From: Gilvirhabdus luticola
Lineage (GTDB): Bacteria; Bacteroidota; Bacteroidia; Flavobacteriales; Flavobacteriaceae
Strand: one strand, 5' to 3'
Assembly (NCBI RefSeq): GCF_032583975.1
Contig: NZ_JAWHTF010000001.1
DNA: 64,000 bases
Shown: piece by piece, positions 8,494 to 15,595 of the stretch
Numbering within the stretch: the stretch's first letter is position 1
Layout of the letters: every line of letters begins with the position of its first letter
Translations under genes and position numbers: made by a program
The notes under the pieces: model-generated
What the model saw: only the letters and a program-made list of their open reading frames with translations
What the model was told of the DNA's origin: nothing
The model's database searches: none

Positions 8494-8802
8494 ATGGCAG
8501 ATTTAACCCAAGAAGAATGGTCAGAGCAATTATCATTAGATGATAATGCTGTTATTTTAGATGTAAGAACAGAGGATGAGTTTGATAATGGTTACATACC
8601 AAATTCTATTAATATTGATATTTACGAAGGCCAAGGGTTTATTTCAAAAATAAAAGAATTGGATAAGAGTAAATCTTATTATGTGTATTGTAGATCTGGA
8701 AACAGAAGCGGTCAAGCTTGTGCAATAATGAATCAGTTAGGCTTTGAAAAGGCTTATAATCTAGTAGGAGGAATTATAGAATGGGAAGGAGATATAAACT
8801 AA
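8494..8802 (+). CDS. Single-domain rhodanese-like protein (cytoplasmic)
   Basis: A 102-residue rhodanese domain without a signal peptide. It has the entry motif ILDVRTEDEFDNGYIPNSINID and the active-site loop CRSGNRS with Cys66, the position that carries a persulfide in active sulfurtransferases. The six-residue loop fits small sulfurtransferases rather than Cdc25-type phosphatases. The next gene encodes a paralogue with a lipoprotein signal 17 bp downstream. A possible -7 box TAATTTTG lies at 8467-8474. Confidence 0.88.
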   Translation: MADLTQEEWSEQLSLDDNAVILDVRTEDEFDNGYIPNSINIDIYEGQGFISKIKELDKSKSYYVYCRSGNRSGQACAIMNQLGFEKAYNLVGGIIEWEGDIN

Positions 8803-8819
8803 CCTAAAAACCCAATACA

Positions 8820-9224
8820 ATGAAAAATTTATTCTTTTTATGTTGTTTAGTTACAGCTTTATTTACGGCTTCATGTAAAAAGGACGTTAAATCTTCCGAA
8901 GAAATAATTACTGTAATATCTCCAGAAGAAATGCAAGAACTTCTTCTTATTGATGGTGTACAATTGGTAGATGTGAGAACACCCGAAGAATATAATGATG
9001 GCTATATTGCAAATTCACAAAATATAGACTTTAAGTCTCCTACATTTGATGAGGATATTGAAAAATTAGACAAGAACAAACCAGTAATTTTATATTGTCG
9101 GTCAGGTGGTCGTAGTGCCAAATGTGCACAAAAGATGAAAGATGCTGGCTTTGTAAAAATATATGATTTAGATGGAGGAATATCTAAATGGGAGCATGAA
9201 GGATTTGAAATTTCATTAGAATAG
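8820..9224 (+). CDS. Rhodanese-like lipoprotein
   Basis: A 134-residue paralogue of the preceding rhodanese with an added lipoprotein signal (lipobox Cys19 in FTASC), so it should be membrane-anchored in the periplasm or outer membrane. It has DVRTPEEYNDGYIANSQNID and the active loop CRSGGRS with Cys93. A strong terminator follows at 9227, ending this short operon. The pair suggests persulfide handling on both sides of the inner membrane; the substrate is not evident. Confidence 0.88.
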   Translation: MKNLFFLCCLVTALFTASCKKDVKSSEEIITVISPEEMQELLLIDGVQLVDVRTPEEYNDGYIANSQNIDFKSPTFDEDIEKLDKNKPVILYCRSGGRSAKCAQKMKDAGFVKIYDLDGGISKWEHEGFEISLE

Positions 9225-9226
9225 TT

Positions 9227-9256
9227 AAAAAACCTCTCAAATTGAGAGGTTTTTTA
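9227..9256 (+). terminator. Rho-independent terminator after the rhodanese pair
   Basis: Inverted repeat CCTCTCAA/TTGAGAGG flanked by A-run and T-run, directly after the rhodanese lipoprotein gene. Confidence 0.88.
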
Positions 9257-9433
9257 TTTTTCACTTTTTTTAAAACTATTGACTAATATTTTGTATCTTT
9301 AATTACTTCAAATAGTTGAACTTTACCTACCAGTTATAAATTTTCAAAGCCAAAAACTTTGAATTTATTTTTTAAAACAAAGACTATATAATAGATATAT
9401 AGTTAATTAACTAACCAATAACTTTTTATTATC

Positions 9434-10204
9434 ATGATTAAAAAATCGATTTCATTAATTTGCTTGGTCGCTATAGTATTTAGTGGCCTTTTTACTTTAA
9501 ACGCACAAGAAGACTCTGATGATTACACAATGTGGGAAGACATTATGTTAACTCCTGACAATACGAAATTAAAAGTATTACAGGATAACATGAGAAAACA
9601 TAATGCGACCTATCATAAAGATGGTGCATTCAAGGCCATAGTATATAATATTGCTTCAGGGCCCAATGCTGGAAATATTATTTGGGAAATGGGTCCGATG
9701 AAATATTCACATAATGATACTAGACCAGGTGAAGGAGGACATGATGCTGATTGGCGAGATAATGTTATGCCTTACATCAAGAAAATTCAAACTATAGAAT
9801 ATTGGACAGCCGACAAAAAGTTGAATAACACAAGTATGCTGGATGGCGATAACTCTAAATATCCTATTTATTTTGTAAGATATTATGAAGTGGCTGATGG
9901 ACCGTCTCCAGGTGTTAACTTATTTTTTGAAAGAATAAGCAAGACCGTAAAAGCACTAGAAGGAGTAAACCCTTGGGGTGTATATTATAATCAGTTTAGA
10001 CAAGGTGATCTGGGGCGTCATATTGCGACTTTTGGATTTTATAAAAATTGGGCTGAATTTGATAAAGACTTAGAGTGGGTTGAGACATTTAATAAAGTAA
10101 ATGGGGAAAATTCATGGCAGAATCAGCAAGATTTATATCAGGCTAATTTTAAAAACACATGGGATGAGATATGGGTATATAATGCCCATATGAGTGGAAA
10201 TTAA
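9434..10204 (+). CDS. Secreted protein of unknown function, probable two alpha+beta-barrel modules
   Basis: A 256-residue protein with a clear signal peptide (cleavage after LNAQ, about residue 25). I do not recognise a named family. Two halves share a loose layout: a helix-like stretch followed by a beta segment with charged and aromatic residues (DNMRKHNATYHKDGAFKAIV and FFERISKTVKALEGVNPWGV), each ahead of another hydrophobic strand. This is reminiscent of tandem dimeric alpha/beta-barrel proteins such as the NIPSNAP or antibiotic-monooxygenase folds, but that is a guess. It is transcribed alone: about 210 bp of upstream sequence and a terminator immediately downstream. Confidence 0.8.
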   Translation: MIKKSISLICLVAIVFSGLFTLNAQEDSDDYTMWEDIMLTPDNTKLKVLQDNMRKHNATYHKDGAFKAIVYNIASGPNAGNIIWEMGPMKYSHNDTRPGEGGHDADWRDNVMPYIKKIQTIEYWTADKKLNNTSMLDGDNSKYPIYFVRYYEVADGPSPGVNLFFERISKTVKALEGVNPWGVYYNQFRQGDLGRHIATFGFYKNWAEFDKDLEWVETFNKVNGENSWQNQQDLYQANFKNTWDEIWVYNAHMSGN

Positions 10205-10249
10205 AAACATGAATTATATCAAAATTTAGTAATAAGTGTATTAATTATT

Positions 10250-10284
10250 AAAAACCTCTTGATCAAAATGTCAAGAGGTTTTTT
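10250..10284 (+). terminator. Rho-independent terminator
   Basis: Perfect 12-bp stem (10251-10262 with 10271-10282), 8-nt loop and a T-run, following the secreted protein gene. Confidence 0.88.
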
Positions 10285-10391
10285 CTATAAAAACATTGAT
10301 TTTATCTTCTTTTTCAACACTTTACCCTTTAAATTTAAATAGTAATTACTTTTTTTATAATTTTATATAATTGCTCTAAACAACTTTAATT

Positions 10392-10691
10392 ATGAAACAA
10401 GGTTATGTTATTTTAATCGTCATTGCTTTACTATTCATTTCTATGTATGCATTTGCTAATTTTTCAGTTTATATGGAAAAAAGAAAGCGTAAAATGGCAA
10501 AAAAAGAAGAAATCCGTAAAGAAGCCTCAAGGCTAGAAGAACAGGCTCGTAAACAAGAAGAAAGAAATGTGAAATGGAAAAAAATGGATGAGCGCCGCAA
10601 AGAAATGAAAGAAGATTTAAAAAGATTAGAAGAAATAAAGAATGAATGGATTAAAAAAGGAAAATTTAAACCTGAAAAAAGTAAAACTTAA
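10392..10691 (+). CDS. Small membrane-anchored coiled-coil protein, unknown
   Basis: A 99-residue protein with one N-terminal transmembrane helix (about residues 5-25) followed by a highly charged Lys/Glu/Arg stretch with heptad-like spacing, likely a single long helix or coiled coil exposed to the cytoplasm. No catalytic motif is visible and I do not recognise the family. It stands alone between two terminators, so expression is independent. Low-complexity composition makes homology-based guesses unsafe. Confidence 0.7.
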   Translation: MKQGYVILIVIALLFISMYAFANFSVYMEKRKRKMAKKEEIRKEASRLEEQARKQEERNVKWKKMDERRKEMKEDLKRLEEIKNEWIKKGKFKPEKSKT

Positions 10692-10715
10692 TAATATATT
10701 TATCTAAAAACTATC

Positions 10716-10752
10716 AAAATCGTAAAAATTAAATTCTTTTACGGTTTTTTTT
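10716..10752 (+). terminator. Rho-independent terminator
   Basis: A-rich/T-rich hairpin (10716-10727 with 10737-10748, one wobble pair) followed by a T-run, downstream of the small coiled-coil protein gene. Confidence 0.75.
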
Positions 10753-10812
10753 ATTTCAAACTCTAAATAGCTTAACTTTATAAAATTAATACTAACTATA
10801 AATACAATTTTT

Positions 10813-11355
10813 ATGAAATTTATTCTATCTATTTTATGTTTGTCAATCATGTTTATAGGTTGTCAACCAAAACCAGATAATTCTGCTAAAGAAGCATTTG
10901 AGAAAAATTCACAAACAGTTCTAGAAAATTTAAAAGCTTTTCAAGAGGAGAATGTTGACTATTCGCAATATGCTTCCGATTTTGTGATGAGAGGCACTTC
11001 ATTTGGCTCTAAAGATTCTTTAGGCTTGGAGGATGTTAAAAAAAGCGACAAATGGCTTTGGGATAATTACGATTTAAAATTAATCACAGATCCTTTAGTC
11101 TTATTGCCTGGCGTTAATCCGGACACAAAAGAGTTAGACGGCTCTGTACGTTATTATGGCGAATGGGAAGTAACAATTCCGGCGACAGATTCAACTGAAG
11201 CTAAATCAGGTGTTGTAAAATATTACGAGTCTTACGATTTTGATGATGAAGGAAAAATTTTATTTCAGCAAGGGTATGGTGATACTTCAGGATTATTTAG
11301 GTATTTGCATAACGAAGATGATAAAGATGACGGAGAAAGTGAAGCTGAAGAGTAA
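10813..11355 (+). CDS. Lipoprotein with probable SnoaL/NTF2-like domain
   Basis: A 180-residue lipoprotein (lipobox Cys17 in MFIGC). After a helical start (KEAFEKNSQTVLENLKAFQEENVDYSQY in two short runs), the rest alternates strands with charged and aromatic residues in a way typical of cone-shaped NTF2/SnoaL-like folds (GEWEVTIPA, GVVKYYESYDFDDEGKI). The C-terminus is an acidic tail. The fold call is from pattern only; no active-site residues can be named. It is monocistronic, with a terminator at 11375. Confidence 0.75.
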   Translation: MKFILSILCLSIMFIGCQPKPDNSAKEAFEKNSQTVLENLKAFQEENVDYSQYASDFVMRGTSFGSKDSLGLEDVKKSDKWLWDNYDLKLITDPLVLLPGVNPDTKELDGSVRYYGEWEVTIPATDSTEAKSGVVKYYESYDFDDEGKILFQQGYGDTSGLFRYLHNEDDKDDGESEAEE

Positions 11356-11374
11356 AACAAAATTTAAATTAATC

Positions 11375-11411
11375 AAAAAAGCCTATGTTTACTCAACATA
11401 GGCTTTTTTTT
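11375..11411 (+). terminator. Rho-independent terminator
   Basis: Perfect 15-bp stem around a 5-nt loop, with an A-run before and T-run after, so it could act on both strands. It immediately abuts the ssrA-derived repeat at 11411. Confidence 0.9.
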
Positions 11412-11428
11412 GTGGAGTCGGAGAGAAT
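11411..11428 (+). repeat. att-like duplicate of the ssrA 3' end (distal copy)
   Basis: Eighteen bases, TGTGGAGTCGGAGAGAAT, identical to 12920-12937, the acceptor and T-arm end of the tmRNA gene on the minus strand. The rest of the tmRNA is absent here. A second partial copy in direct orientation is what site-specific integration at ssrA leaves behind. Confidence 0.8.
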
Positions 11429-11449
11429 AAAAATACTACTGGTTAATAA

Positions 11450-11689
11450 ATTACCCTATTCGAATTTAACGCCCTATCCCTTGAAGAAAAACAGGCGACT
11501 GTTTGGAAGCATGGCATTTTTCTAGATAACTACATTACAGAAGGGATTCGCATCAACTGTTATGCCGTTGCCATTTTTTTTGTGGAGGTAATTTATCAAT
11601 CAAAATATAATGTTATTACAGAAGTCAGGAGTTTTAAGTATGGGCATAGTCTTGATAAATATGCTCTTAACAACTCATTTTATTACTAA
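11450..11689 (+). pseudogene. 5'-truncated fragment of a small Bacteroidota protein gene
   Basis: An open frame with no usable start codon (in-frame stop at 11447) encodes about 79 residues including FNALSLEEKQATVWKHGIF and EVRSFKYGHSLDKYAL. The pattern (a 'SLEE(K/Q)' helix, then a strand with a hydrophobic FFVEV and an aromatic-lysine tail) resembles small hypothetical proteins common in Bacteroidota that seem to travel with accessory DNA; this resemblance is from memory. The 41 bases 11627-11667 recur at 12744-12784 with five differences. It appears to be a remnant lacking its first codons. Confidence 0.55.
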
Positions 11690-11886
11690 ACAATTCTTTA
11701 TTAGGAATTTAATCCCTACATTACAATAAGTTCTAACTCCAACATCTACTTTTTATTCCTTTAGACTTTCTATTTTAATATGTAAATCTGTTTTCTAAAT
11801 CCCTGTAAGAAACAATTAATTATTCCCTACAATATTTTCTTTTTTAAGTTTTAAATAATAATTACTAACACTAAAACCTTTTTCTA

Positions 11887-12744
11887 ATGAAAATTCTTAA
11901 CACATCCGGTTTCCTTAAAGCATCTATCATGGTAATGTTTTTTTTGGGGTACGTTGCCCACTCCCAAATCTATTTTACCTTTGCAAATGCCCAGAACACC
12001 AATGACGGTAGTTTTGATTATTACGAAGTGGATGTGATGATACATAAACCTGGTAAGCCTGAAATCGAACTGGGCTCAGGCGAGTTGTTTTTTTTATATA
12101 ACACTGCCGCCTTTGGTAACAGCATTAATGCCAATGGAGCATTTGAAGTGACACATCCTTACCCTGGTTATATCTGCGGAGAATATTCTGGAAATTTCTA
12201 CAATTATACTGGATTTACAACCAATGACGATACCGATTTTAGGGTATCATGGAAGTTTAGTCCTGTTGGAGTTGCGTTTGCACCAAATGTGAACGGCACA
12301 CCTGCAAAGTTGTGCCATGTAAAAGTTAAGTATGTAGATGTGGGGCAGGACCCTATGTTCCGATTTGAGAAAGGCAATGCGTATGACGACCGATTCTATA
12401 CGGATTGTCCAAATAATGGTGGGTGGAATGATTGTAACCTTGGCTATCCTATTCACCTAACTCCCGATTATTTTGATAGTTCTGGCTCCACATTATCTAA
12501 CAAAGATTTTGAGACTTTAACAGGTCTTTCTATATATCCCAATCCAACAACTGGTATACTGAATGTCAAAGGTGATGTTAGCAAATTACGGATTGTAGAG
12601 ATGTATTCCGTTATTGGTAAACTTGTTATGGGTGCTAAAGATAACTTTAGAGTCATTGATATTTCATCATTACATGCTGGAATTTATTTCCTAAAATTTA
12701 ATACTGAAGATGCAATAGGTACAGTTAAAATTATTAAGAAATAA
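11887..12744 (+). CDS. Secreted protein with type IX (type A) sorting domain
   Basis: A 285-residue protein with a signal peptide ending VAHSQ (about residue 27), a central beta-rich region resembling cohesin- or carbohydrate-binding-like modules (YYEVDVMIHKPGKPEIELGS ... CHVKVKYVDVG), and a C-terminal type A sorting domain starting LSIYPNPTTGILNVKG and ending GTVKIIKK. Proteins with this tail are exported by the type IX system and attached or released at the surface. The body is not a family I can name. It lies inside the interval flanked by ssrA-derived repeats, and its stop codon directly abuts a remnant gene end, suggesting acquisition. Confidence 0.85.
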   Translation: MKILNTSGFLKASIMVMFFLGYVAHSQIYFTFANAQNTNDGSFDYYEVDVMIHKPGKPEIELGSGELFFLYNTAAFGNSINANGAFEVTHPYPGYICGEYSGNFYNYTGFTTNDDTDFRVSWKFSPVGVAFAPNVNGTPAKLCHVKVKYVDVGQDPMFRFEKGNAYDDRFYTDCPNNGGWNDCNLGYPIHLTPDYFDSSGSTLSNKDFETLTGLSIYPNPTTGILNVKGDVSKLRIVEMYSVIGKLVMGAKDNFRVIDISSLHAGIYFLKFNTEDAIGTVKIIKK

Positions 12745-12787
12745 GGAGTTTTAAGAATGGGCATGAACTGGATAAATATGCTCTGTA
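12744..12787 (+). pseudogene. C-terminal 14-codon remnant, same small gene family
   Basis: In frame it encodes RSFKNGHELDKYAL followed by a stop, matching the C-terminus of the fragment at 11450-11689 (36 of 41 bases identical). It starts inside the stop codon of the type IX-sorted protein gene, so the junction looks like a recombination scar. It is too short to be functional. Confidence 0.55.
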
Positions 12788-12874
12788 ATTATAACTTTCT
12801 TATTGAGGTAAAAAAACAGGCTTATTTGTATAAAATTAGTTTTACAATACAAAAATCGTACAAATAATAAAATT

Positions 12875-12916
12875 AAAAAACCATAACGCTTTAATAATAA
12901 AGCAATTATGGTTTTT
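12875..12916 (-). terminator. tmRNA terminator
   Basis: Inverted repeat AAAAACCATAA...TTATGGTTTTT with an inner GCTTTA/TAAAGC stem, followed on the minus strand by a T-rich run, directly downstream of the ssrA 3' end. Confidence 0.85.
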
Positions 12917-12919
12917 AAT

Positions 12920-12937
12920 TGTGGAGTCGGAGAGAAT
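12920..12937 (+). repeat. att-like repeat, ssrA-proximal copy
   Basis: The 18 bases forming the 3' end of the tmRNA gene (acceptor stem and start of the T-arm on the minus strand), identical to 11411-11428. Confidence 0.8.
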
Positions 12938-13313
12938 CGAACTCTCGTCCAAACAAGTAATTAAAGAGCTTTCTACACGTTTAGTTTTTTCATGGTTTTC
13001 GATTGTAAGCTGATAAAAAACACTCTACTTACAACTTATCTTTTTTAGTTTCAAATAGTCATCAAAGCGCTAACTATTCTATGTTAACTTTTACGATGCC
13101 TCTAATTAGAACGCCGTTAACCAAGGCTTTCAAGAGACATTTAGCTTTCCTACCTAGTAGGACGAGGCTTTATCTTACTATAATTCAGATTAAGCAGCTA
13201 AAGCGTAGTTATTCTCGCCGTTTAAAGTTTGACCTAGCCTTTTACGTGTTTCAATGTCATTACACGACGTGCTTACTGTTCAATTAATCTCGCTGTCAAA
13301 ACCAGTCGACCCC
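12922..13313 (-). ncRNA. ssrA: Transfer-messenger RNA (tmRNA)
   Basis: Rescues ribosomes stalled on broken mRNAs by tagging nascent peptides for proteolysis. The 5' end GGGGTCGACTGG pairs with the 3' CGACTCC as a seven-base acceptor stem, discriminator A at 12922, and the T-arm GAGAG-TTCGATT-CTCTC is intact. CCA is not encoded. The tag frame (13234-13190) ends NGENNYALAA before TAA, the expected hydrophobic degron. A -7 box TAACTTTG lies at 13353-13346 and a terminator at 12875. The gene's 3' end is partly duplicated at 11411, a typical integration target signature. Confidence 0.95.
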
Positions 13314-13345
13314 ATTTTATGAAGCCTTCAAAAATTGAAAGTGTG

Positions 13346-13353
13346 CAAAGTTA
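13346..13353 (-). promoter_or_regulatory. Probable ssrA -7 promoter box
   Basis: TAACTTTG on the minus strand, matching TAnnTTTG, about 33 nt before the mature tmRNA 5' end. The -33 partner is not at ideal spacing (TTG 22 nt upstream). Confidence 0.5.
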
Positions 13354-13418
13354 GTGAAAAGTTTGTTTAAGCTCACAATTCACTTTATTTTCGTGCAAAA
13401 TTTATACCAAGTTATTTT

Positions 13419-14627
13419 ATGAAATTTGCCATTATAAAAGAACGTAAAAACCCACCTGACAGACGAGTCGTTTTTTCACCAGAAAAACTTGCCGAAGCCA
13501 GAGCACAATTTCCCGAAGCAGAGTTTATTGTTGAGTCTTCAGATATACGTATATTCCCAGATTTGGATTACCAAAGATTAGGATTTACAGTTACAGACAA
13601 TGTGTTTGATTGTGATGTCATGATAGGTGTAAAGGAAGTGCCAATAGAAAATTTAATTCCGAATAAAAAATATTTTTTCTTTTCGCATACTATAAAAAAA
13701 CAGCCATATAATAGAGAACTTCTTAAAGCTATTTTAGATAAAAATATTGAGCTTTATGACCACGAAACCATTGTAGACCAACAAGGATTCCGCCTAATTG
13801 GTTTTGGTCGATATGCTGGAATTGTTGGGGCTTATAACGGGTTTAGAGCTTGGGGTTTAAAGTACAACTCTTGGTATTTACCCAAAGTAGAGGCATTACC
13901 AGACCAATTAGCTTTAATTGCGGAATTGAAAAAAATCACACTTCCTACTTTTAAAATTTTACTTACTGGTAATGGAAAAGTAGCTAGAGGCGCAAAAGAA
14001 ATGTTAGATGCTATAAAGATCAAAGAGGTTTCCGTAGATGATTATTTACACAAAGATTTTGAAGAAGCTGTGTATTGCAATATTGATGTACTTGATTATA
14101 GCAAAAGAAAAGATGGAAACGTGATTGACATGTTTGATTTTTTCGATAACCCAAAAGAGTATGTGTCAGATTTTATGCGCTTTACCAAAGTGACAGATTT
14201 TTTTATTGCTGGTCATTTTTACGGAGATGGTGCACCATTTCTTTTTACAAGAGAAGATGCAAAATCTAGAGATTTTAATATAAAAGTTGTGGCCGATGTG
14301 AGTTGTGATATTGATGGACCTGTAGCCACAACAATTAGAGCATCAACTATTGCAGAACCAATTTATGGTTATAATCCAAAAACTGAAAAGGAAGTTGATT
14401 ATAAAAATATAAATGCCATTGCTGTTATGGCTGTAGATAATTTGCCATGCGAATTACCTAAAGATGCCAGTGAAGGTTTTGGTGAGATGTTTCTAAAGTA
14501 TGTAATTCCATCATTTTTTAATAAGGATGCTGAAGGTATTTTACAACGTGCTAAAATCACTTCATCAAAAGGAAAACTTACTGATAGATTTTCTTACCTT
14601 CAGGATTATGTTGATGGTTTGGAGTAA
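13419..14627 (+). CDS. Alanine/saccharopine dehydrogenase-like NAD(P)-dependent oxidoreductase
   Basis: A 402-residue enzyme with the alanine dehydrogenase/PNT N-terminal domain (MKFAIIKERKNPPDRRVVFS; KK and R residues typical of substrate binding) and a C-terminal NAD-binding domain with the glycine-rich LLTGNGKVARGAKEML. The HYDHE-like element appears as LYDHETI, and DIDGPVATTIRAST resembles the Lys1-type saccharopine dehydrogenase (lysine-forming) signature. This subfamily is common in flavobacteria, where lysine catabolism or amino-acid oxidation is the likely role; the precise substrate is not determined. It overlaps the convergent DUF2809 gene by 22 bp. Confidence 0.82.
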   Translation: MKFAIIKERKNPPDRRVVFSPEKLAEARAQFPEAEFIVESSDIRIFPDLDYQRLGFTVTDNVFDCDVMIGVKEVPIENLIPNKKYFFFSHTIKKQPYNRELLKAILDKNIELYDHETIVDQQGFRLIGFGRYAGIVGAYNGFRAWGLKYNSWYLPKVEALPDQLALIAELKKITLPTFKILLTGNGKVARGAKEMLDAIKIKEVSVDDYLHKDFEEAVYCNIDVLDYSKRKDGNVIDMFDFFDNPKEYVSDFMRFTKVTDFFIAGHFYGDGAPFLFTREDAKSRDFNIKVVADVSCDIDGPVATTIRASTIAEPIYGYNPKTEKEVDYKNINAIAVMAVDNLPCELPKDASEGFGEMFLKYVIPSFFNKDAEGILQRAKITSSKGKLTDRFSYLQDYVDGLE

Positions 14628-14992
14628 GATACTTTATTTTCTATAATAGTAATTGTGATCACTCCAAGAGTATAAGCAATTAAATCACCAATTTGAAAAG
14701 TGCTTCCCAAAATCAGTTTGGCAATTAGGTTGTTTTGAAGATTTATTATGCCAATAAGGTTGAATAGTTGTGAGAATTCTACAGCAAATGCGAAAATTAA
14801 AACTCCAAAAGCCGCAATTATTGGTTTAACGTTTAGAAAGCTTTTAACAAAACAATACACAAGCATCACCACTAAAAAATCGCCAAAAGTAAAACGTATG
14901 AAGCCTTTTGAAAAAAAGCAAACAATGGCTGTTTCAACAAATAGTAGAATTAAAAAAAGTAAAAAATAAGTTTTATTGAAATATATTTTCAA
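14606..14992 (-). CDS. DUF2809 integral membrane protein
   Basis: A 128-residue protein with four hydrophobic helices (about residues 7-29, 37-53, 58-76, 95-115) and the DUF2809 landmarks FTFGDFLVVMLVYCFVKSF, AVEFSQLFNLI and STFQIGDLIAYTLG. The function of the family is unknown. The likely start is a TTG at 14992 overlapping the stop of a small upstream frame. It converges on the preceding dehydrogenase gene and shares 22 bp with its 3' end. Confidence 0.85.
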   Translation of the reverse strand: MKIYFNKTYFLLFLILLFVETAIVCFFSKGFIRFTFGDFLVVMLVYCFVKSFLNVKPIIAAFGVLIFAFAVEFSQLFNLIGIINLQNNLIAKLILGSTFQIGDLIAYTLGVITITIIENKVSYSKPST

Positions 14993-15177
14993 TTCATTAA
15001 TTTAAAAGTTGAGAAATAAGTGAAACCCTCATGACTCTGGTCAATGATAGTGCTAATAATAATGTAGCTAGCGTTATTAAGTATCCCAATGTAGTTATTG
15101 GTTTTTTGCATGGTTGATGAGTTTAATTTGATCGAAAACATATTTGTAGAAAATAGAGCGATTGATGTTTCTTGCAA
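14989..15177 (-). CDS. Doubtful small frame or gene remnant upstream of DUF2809
   Basis: A 62-codon frame starting at TTG and ending SHEGFTYFSTFKLMN, with its TGA overlapping the TTG start of the DUF2809 gene. The overlap hints at translational coupling, but there is no ATG before residue 13, no recognisable domain and no signal peptide. It could be the last part of a decayed gene. It is listed because otherwise 14993-15225 would hold nothing. Confidence 0.25.
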   Translation of the reverse strand: MQETSIALFSTNMFSIKLNSSTMQKTNNYIGILNNASYIIISTIIDQSHEGFTYFSTFKLMN

Positions 15178-15225
15178 TTTGTAAATTACTAATTAATTTT
15201 AAATTTGCTGGATAAATTTTAATTC

Positions 15226-15594
15226 TTGAATCCAGCAGAAGAATACATACTCAATCAACCAGAACCTTATCGTTCTATTTTGATGCATATACAAGTTATT
15301 ATAGAGCATACAATTCCTAATATTGAAATGAAATATAAGTGGCGAATTCCATGTTATTATCTGGGAGAAACACCTATGTGTTACTTAAATGCGAGTCACA
15401 AAAATCAGTTTGTAGATGTGGCGTTTTGGCATTCTGCTTATCTTTCAAAATTTGATGAATATCTGGTTAGTGAAAATCGTAAAGTTGTTAAGTCCTTACG
15501 ATATAAATCATTAGAAGATATTAATGAAGATATTTTTATTACTATTCTTCGTGAAGCGGAAAAACAGAAAGGCAAATCATTTTACAGTAAATAA
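15226..15594 (+). CDS. DUF1801 family protein
   Basis: A 122-residue cytoplasmic protein with the DUF1801 layout: an N-terminal helix pair (EEYILNQPEPYRSILMHI), the conserved IPNIEMKYKWRIPCYYLGETP segment and a phenylalanine-rich middle strand VDVAFWHSAYL. The fold is iron-chaperone YdhG-like; no enzymatic activity is established. There is no in-frame ATG, so the start is a TTG at 15226. It ends one base before the convergent kdsA stop. Confidence 0.85.
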   Translation: MNPAEEYILNQPEPYRSILMHIQVIIEHTIPNIEMKYKWRIPCYYLGETPMCYLNASHKNQFVDVAFWHSAYLSKFDEYLVSENRKVVKSLRYKSLEDINEDIFITILREAEKQKGKSFYSK

Positions 15595-15595
15595 A

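Larger units (their letters stand above)
11411..12937. mobile_element. Probable remnant of an element integrated at ssrA
   Basis: A 1.5-kb interval bounded by direct 18-bp copies of the ssrA 3' end. It contains a fragment of a small gene (11450-11689), about 200 bp of AT-rich sequence with no recognisable content (11690-11886), a type IX-sorted secreted protein (11887-12744), a second fragment of the same small gene family (12744-12787) and the tmRNA terminator. Parts of the secreted protein gene look less AT-rich than neighbours (25 G/C of 60 at 12361-12420). No integrase is present, so it is at most a decayed island. Integration at tmRNA 3' ends is well known for phages and islands; its occurrence here is inferred. 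Confidence 0.5.

Noticed and set aside
11411..11428. A second tmRNA gene
   Set aside because: Only the terminal 18 bases are present; tag, 5' end and pseudoknots are absent, so it is an att-like fragment.
13081..13287. Plus-strand ORF of 68 codons
   Set aside because: It lies wholly inside the tmRNA gene on the other strand; the tmRNA structure explains the sequence.
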